From positions 7,874,001 through 7,938,000 of the forward strand of contig NC_035790.1 in NCBI RefSeq assembly GCF_001653235.2: DNA of 64,000 bases. Direction: 5' to 3'. How positions within the stretch are numbered: position 1 is the stretch's first letter; the number at the start of each line of letters is the position of its first letter. Below are positions 57,936-64,000 of the stretch, in pieces. The position numbers were made by a program, and so were the translations under genes. The notes beneath the pieces were generated by a model. The model ran no database searches and was not told where the DNA came from. It worked only from the letters and a program-made list of their open reading frames with translations. Source of the stretch: Pochonia chlamydosporia 170 (taxonomy: Eukaryota > Ascomycota > Sordariomycetes > Hypocreales > Clavicipitaceae).

Positions 57936-60824
57936 TGCGCCTGGTGGAAGCTGTCTGGTCCTATGACTTTGACACTTGAGCCCAGACTTCAGTTTGCACC
58001 CTCTATTGTCATGAGCCATGGTCCGTCAATGTTTCTCCATCTTCTACGCTCCATCATCTCTTCATTCACGTTCCCACTTTGCGACAATTTTCCTCAATGC
58101 TCTACGACACAAGCAGGTGGCCCTGCTCGGTGTATCCCCACCAGACATTGCCACTCTTTTGGACACTAAAACCGAGAAAACCCTCACCCCGTTCTCCAGC
58201 TCCAATTTGGATGCAGGTGATTTCTCTCGCCCAATTTCGTGCCAGTTTACAGAGGACGCAGCCACAGCAAATAACCGTTTACCCGGATATTATTAGCATT
58301 CGCCGCCACTGTTGATGCAAACCATCCCTGCACTCCCTCCAACCCTCCCCCGTGCGGGAAACCCCATAACGATGGTGAGCCGAAACCCCTTTTTTGTACT
58401 CCGTCTAGGCTGACTGACCGAACGAACTGTTACAGTACCAGGTTGCCCAGAAACATTAATTTAGCCAGGGTTTGGGCCAGGGTTCTGGCCACCAGAGACA
58501 AGCACAGTCCACCCTCTCCGCGACTGAAGCCGCAGTCGGTTAAACCATCCGAGGCTAACATTAGCACTGCACGTTGGCGACTTGCAAATGTGATATATGA
58601 GAGCTTGAGTGTTATTGATGCCAACCAGGGTACCTCGGAACGAGATGTTGCCGTGGACAGTCCAACCCACTCACTGATCGTTGACAATTTGAACAACCCA
58701 TCAGAAACGGCCACACGGCCATTTGGTTCAACATGATGGTCAAATCAAGAGTGCCACGGCACACTTGCACAGCACACCACACTTACATGCAGATAGACCG
58801 GTCGTCAGGAGCAAAAGTTCGTGTGATTATTGCACAGAGCACGCAGCACAGGGCACGATAGGCTATAAATGACTGTGACAGTTTGTCCAAACGTTTCGAC
58901 ACTCCCAACGAGTTCCGGCTCAGCTGTCCGAGATCCCTCCACGTGTAGTTGATCACGACATCCGGGAAACCCAATTGACACTACTTCGTACGGTTTACCG
59001 AAATTTCACAACTTCTGTCGCGCCATGAAACTCCAGCTTCGAACGCGCTTTTGGCCACTTCCCTATCATCAGAGGAGCGCGAGCTGTCTCTTTGCGGGCC
59101 GTTGTAAGAAGTTTCGAATGTGTATCCATGGAGGCCGCCATGCTTTCTGCATGCTGGAATGCTCAACAGATTCCCTGGTTGCTCGTGGTCCACCGGGCTA
59201 TACGGAGCAGTTACAGAACACTTTGTCAACGACTGAAATAAAATATGCAGCTAGGTTTTCGGGGTTGCAATATCCCACATTGGCCCCTCTCACCCTCTGC
59301 GACGATCTAGTCTAAAATAGCGAGTCGGAAAAGGAAGGTCGGTCGACCATCAAAGTCAGCCAAAGCTAAGCCGACGAAGTCGTCCACCACTGGTCCTGGT
59401 CCAAATCGATTGCGAATTCTGCGAATCATCAATTTTTAATTGCCCCAAACTTGCCAATTAAGCCACATTTGCCTTCCTTCACCAGCAGCCATTGCACATC
59501 AGGGTCCGTGAAGTGGGCACAAAGACGTCTTTCTGCCTTCATCTAGCAAATGGTGAATCGCACATTGTTGAATGCTGGGTTCATGAATCAGACAGGGCCG
59601 GGACTCATTTCTTGCCAATCAAAACTAAAATACCATCTCACTTGCAATAGTTCGTCATCCAGCTACATGGCGGTTTGCAAGGGGAAATCCAACCCAGCAA
59701 TATCAGAGACCGGAGCTTCGACAACCCAAACTAAAATCATCCGACAAAGGCTAGGACTATATTGAGCGGATAACCAGGAGGTGCTATTTTAGGAGTTGCA
59801 TTGCAGGATGCACAGGCCTCGGAATGTGTGTCACAATGGTCAAACGGCGCGGAGGATTAACAAGCGAGTTCTATCGAGTGCTTTGAAAGCCACGAATCTC
59901 ACATGTGTTGGAAGATTTGTTCGCCGGACCTTTGGCCTCGACATTAACATGTCGAGCTTGCTCAAAACTGCAATTTACGTCTCCAACCCTGATGCAGGTT
60001 GGTTGGCACTGTTTGACAGAGCATCTGGGCCGAAACGCCGGCGTGGCGGCTGAGGGTGGGCACAAGCGGGCGCGACTCCATCCCGGGCGCTGGTCTCCAA
60101 GGTTGGACAAAACGGTTTCCAGAATCTCCAGGCCCTTCGATGTCCGCATTTCCTGTTGTAATTCAGTGCAACGCAAGATTTCGACACCCACTTTACCCGA
60201 GCCATCAGTGCAACTGTGAAAATTCGGCCCTGCCAGTTTCCAGAGCACCACTCTGCAATGATGCTCACCCCCAGTCAAATTTGGTCTTGGCGCCAGCAAG
60301 GATGCAGCTAAGAGATTGGGACAAACAACGTGACACACGCCCGGCCCGCAACCACAAACAAACTTGTTCAATTCACTTCTCGACCAAGCCAAGCTAGTCC
60401 ACCCAACAGCCCTTGTCGGAGGCAACCAACACATGAACGTGATATGTGGTAGGCGCAACTGCTTCATGTTATATGTGCGAGTGGAGAGAGCACTAATTAG
60501 CTTAGGAAGGAGGTTGAGGCACACACAGGGATTTCGGTGACCCTGAGGTTGCAGTTCACAATGATGAGGAGAACTGTCACTTGTTGTCTTGGCTGTGCAA
60601 TGGTGTTTGTTGGCTTTGAGTGTCATCTTTCAGCGTTCAGGACGATTTTACCTTTGACTTTATTTTTCCTTCATGACACGTTGCCGATATGTCCTTGAGA
60701 GGCATGCAGATCTTCCGTCTCAACGGTTTGTGGCTTGCCAGCTGGGAAACATAACTGACTGACGATGTTGCCCAGGACAAAGACAAAGAAATATTAACTT
60801 GCTGAACTTCATCGGTGACGCCAT

Positions 60825-60869
60825 ACGGAGTACACTGGGTGGTGTTCTTCTCCACTAGAATACGGAGTA
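60825..60869 (+). repeat. Paired TACGGAGTA motif
   Basis: Exact copies lie at 60825-60833 and 60861-60869, 36 bp apart and in the same orientation. Function is unknown. Confidence 0.85.
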
Positions 60870-62270
60870 GCCACATTTCCGACAATTGTTTCCTAGGCAC
60901 GAGGATATCAACTCTTGGGTTTCCAGCACCAGCCCACGGCTACGATCCTTATCTGGCCGACTTTGGTATCGTACAATAGAGAGCCAATGTGCCGAGTTTA
61001 TAAAAACTCGAAAGCGAAAGCAAAATAGGCTACCCGTTCTCCGCCGGTAACGGTAATGCTACCTTCATGTTGCTTTGAAGAGGCAAGGTACGGCAGGAGT
61101 CCTCACTCGGCCAGTTTGCCGATTGCTCCCCAGATCCATGTCAGTCGGAGCCAGCCTACCCCAATCATCCACCCCCTGATATCTGAGTTGTTGTGCTCGC
61201 TGTGTGAGTGTTCATACAGTAGATAGGAACTGCCGGCAGCCATTTCACCAGTGGAAACATCCGGAGGTGTGGGGATTGGTTGTTGAAATTAGCCAGAGCA
61301 CCCTGGTTTCGCCAGACAAGCCTGCCTGCAATTTGATGTCGTGGTGCAATCCAAAGGCAGTGCAACTCCACAATTGACCACGGATCTCATGCTAGTGAGT
61401 CCTCCGAGATACCAGACTGCAAAGAGCTGGGGTCCTGACAACGGCCACAGAGTGGCACAAGTCTGCCCACATCCCGACCCTTTCGGACTTGACGGCAGAA
61501 CGCCTTCGCACTATACTACACGCAAATATAACCAGAGAGTTTCCTCAAGGAATGTCCAGCACCAGGTCCTAAAACTAGTCCACCCATTAGGTCAGTTCAA
61601 TGTACCACCTGTAAAAGACAATGTGTTGGAGCTGCGTTGTTTTTGTTCCGATGGCGCACATGCCGGTAACGGGCACTTTCTCCCGAAAGCTGAACTAAAG
61701 GGTTCTGGCGCTAACAGTGTTGAACACACAGACTGGTGATCAAATTGAAATGTGAGCTTGTGAGCCAATCTCATTCCCTGCTTGTGCCGTCCGTCGCATC
61801 CAAGCAGCCCACAGATTTTTGAGGTCGTGGCTTAAGGAACATCCTCCACAACGACTCCAGAAGATGGCTGGCTAAAGACAATGGTGGAGCAGCGCCGCCA
61901 TGGGTCGGCTTCGAGGGATAACTCCCGCTGTTCCAGAGTCTTGCTTGGCTTGGATGACGTTTTGAACCAGTGAGCCAACAGCACAGGGGGTTCCTCGTGG
62001 CCATCATGGCGGCGCCCATGATGCTGGAGTTGCCATCCACAAAACACAGGCCGTGAACCAGTGAAGCTAGCGACTGGCATCCAGTTCCAAATTGGCACAC
62101 TCATGCCTTGCTCCTCCTGGCTGGCAAGCAAACCGAACCAGGAAACGAAGACCAGATCAACAAGCAACTGTTGCCGCCCCTTCTTCCTAATCGTCGGTAT
62201 TGGCACCAAGCACTCAGATTGGGTCTGACCCGTTCGATGTGGTCGACACAACCAGCATCTCTTGTGCCTG

Positions 62271-62293
62271 TACTCCGTACTCAGTACTCCGTA
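62271..62293 (-). repeat. Paired TACTCCGTA motif
   Basis: Two copies of the reverse complement of TACGGAGTA lie at 62271-62279 and 62285-62293, 14 bp apart. Confidence 0.85.
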
Positions 62294-63129
62294 TCTGATC
62301 CAGTCTCATGACCTGCGATTACTGGCCCAGTCATTGCGAAGCACCTGTGAATGACAGCAGGTACTTATTAGATATCTTTCGAGCGTGAAATTAGAACGAA
62401 TATGTGTCGGATCTCCGACATTCTTCAGACTCGAACACAACAGCCGGATTCCATAAAACAATGGGATTTTGGACCGCAAAAGTTGGCTCGGTCTTGGCTC
62501 TAGCATCAAGATTATCACCAAGTCACATTGTCTTCCTAGCTTCGTCGATCTCACATGAATCGCCTTTCACTGGGCAATGAACTAATTATCGCAAGAGGCT
62601 CCCCAACGGCTCTGCAGGTCTGCCTTCATCTCCGCAATAGTGACACGGCGAATACTCCGAGCATTTTCGTTTCACCCCACCTGCACCATTGTGCGGGTAC
62701 TGGTGTGAGGAGGTCGATTGACGTAGTGCTAGGGTGTGGCAAAAAAAAACGGGTGTTTCCGAGCCTCACAGCACAGTTTCATTGACGTTGGATTAAGGCC
62801 AAGGAGGCTCTGCTCTGGAAAAAGAACAGGTCCATGGTCATGGTCATCTTGCGGAACGGGAGAGGTTTCCCAACTGGGACAAAGCTGGTCTGGGGGCGGT
62901 TGGCAAGCTCGTACTCGCACAAATCAGACCAAGTTCATTGAGATGCTTCCAGGTTTACCATTTGTGCTAATTATTGGTCCACTGGGAGATGTTCCTTCAA
63001 CCGACCATCGGTCCCTTGAGGCCGCTTGTGACAGCTTGTGGCAGCCATGCCATGCAGTGGACCGCCATTTGATTTGGACACGATGAGAGGGGCGAAAGGG
63101 ATTACGCACTTCAAAGACGGATGGAACAT

Positions 63130-63149
63130 GGCATGGTATGGCATGGCAT
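63130..63149. repeat. (GGCAT)4 short tandem repeat
   Basis: There are four pentanucleotide units, the second reading GGTAT. Confidence 0.85.
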
Positions 63150-64000
63150 GGGTGTGGAAGTGGCTTGCTGCGGGGACTTCTTTCATTCATCCTTGCCAGG
63201 GTTATGGGATCCAGGCAGCCCACAGGACGACCCCCGCCGAAGAAAACCGTCAGGATAGTAGATGCAGATGCATTGCTTGGCACTTGAGCTTGTGTTCTGG
63301 TTTTCTCGGCCACGGCCTTGGCTCGTTGACCCGGTTTTTCCAGAGAAGCTACCATCCAGTCTCACGTTGACCCTCCTGCTCGCTTGAATCGTGAGCCGAG
63401 TCCCCGAGGCATGTCTGGTTTGTGTGGCCCTTTCGAATCAGCAACACGTTTCTCGCCACAACAGAGTTCACCTCCTGAGATCTCTGCTGATCACCATGCC
63501 TACAAGGCTGTAAGAGGATGTGCCACTTTCGTCCCTTGGGACAGGTAAATGGTGCAAGCACCTGGGACAATTTGCATAGGACGCTTCTTTACATGCGGAG
63601 TACATGAGGAGTCTAACAAATTGCTGCATGGCGGCGGCCCTATTCGGTCACTTACCCTTGATGGTAATGGGAACATTCAACGCTTTGAGGCTGGACTGTC
63701 AGCCACAAAACAAAAGACTACAGTTCCCTGCCACACTGTTCAGTTTGCCGTGCCGAGATAGCCACCGTGGAATGAAGCCGGGGGGAAAGGGCGTATGACT
63801 TGTGTCAATGTTCCCAGGAGGAGGCTTTCACAATCTACATCCAACAAGCCGTTCAAAGCTATGGCTTTCCCACGACCACGTCCTCGGGTTGACGTTGGAC
63901 AACAAGCCCAAGGCAGTGGGGAAGTGGCTGTCAAATCATGAAAACGAGTGGCAAGGGGAAATTTACTGTACACTCGGTACGGCTCCCCTAAATGGTCATT

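Larger units (their letters stand above)
52754..64000. other. 11 kb stretch without recognisable genes
   Basis: Many open frames of 60-260 codons occur on both strands, often overlapping on opposite strands, as expected in GC-balanced non-coding DNA. None shows a family motif, and I found no convincing exon chain. Base composition by eye is near 50 percent GC, so it does not look like AT-rich repeat-induced-mutation DNA. Contents noted: promoter of the Zn2Cys6 gene at the left end, short tandem repeats (53451-53465, 57896-57935, 63130-63149) and paired TACGGAGTA motifs (60825-60869, 62271-62293). It could hold long non-coding RNAs, decayed genes or decayed transposons. Confidence 0.6.

Noticed and set aside
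59871..60626. 251-codon open frame on the minus strand
   Set aside because: It is Cys/Trp-rich with no recognisable domain, and other frames are open over the same DNA. It is probably chance.

Overview
The window looks like nuclear DNA of a filamentous ascomycete. Genes carry short introns (about 45-215 nt) with GTANGT-type donors, CTAAC/CTGAC branch sites and YAG acceptors, and the gene set is typical of Pezizomycotina: a HET-domain protein, Zn2Cys6 regulators, a DUF2293 protein, a KDM4-type demethylase and a fungal xanthine dehydrogenase. Protein wording and leader style suggest Sordariomycetes, probably Hypocreales (Metarhizium-like). That placement is inference. No prokaryotic operons, CRISPR arrays, viral genes or intact transposons were seen.

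Layout, left to right: 1-1164 gene-free; an APH-fold phosphotransferase-like gene (1165-2575, +); RRP12, a ribosome biogenesis HEAT-repeat protein (3028-6878, +); a DUF2293 protein (10228-7521, -); a 3.5 kb shared upstream region; a bZIP regulator with a clean leader (13684-15416, +); a HET-domain protein (18206-16246, -); a membrane-anchored histidine-phosphatase-like protein that lacks the catalytic motifs (20826-19011, -); tRNA-Gln(CUG) (21798-21727, -); a KDM4/KdmA-like JmjN-JmjC-PHD demethylase with an in-frame 12-bp minisatellite (24569-28999, +); a small protein kinase (29659-30626, +); a kynurenine-aminotransferase-like gene (31124-32865, +) tail to tail with a multicopper oxidase (34862-32971, -); xanthine dehydrogenase (37618-42105, +); an AcuK/ERT1-family gluconeogenesis regulator whose zinc cluster is split over microexons (43647-46030, +); a SPO22/ZIP4 meiosis gene with an in-frame stop (46516-49620, +); a Zn2Cys6 regulator (52753-50261, -); and about 11 kb with no recognisable gene (52754-64000).

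The genes do not form an evident pathway or biosynthetic cluster. They are mostly housekeeping and regulatory genes: rRNA processing, chromatin, purine catabolism, tryptophan/NAD metabolism, carbon-source regulation and meiosis. I found no convincing new multigene system. The points most worth checking are the in-frame TAG in the SPO22/ZIP4 homologue, the 23-nt and 18-nt microexons of the AcuK-type gene, the catalytically degenerate phosphatase-like membrane protein, the GAHH repeat in the demethylase, the codon-usage break inside the small kinase, the Cys-pair linker in xanthine dehydrogenase, and a recurrent TACGGAGTA motif confined to gene-free stretches. All splice sites were read by eye, without transcript support.
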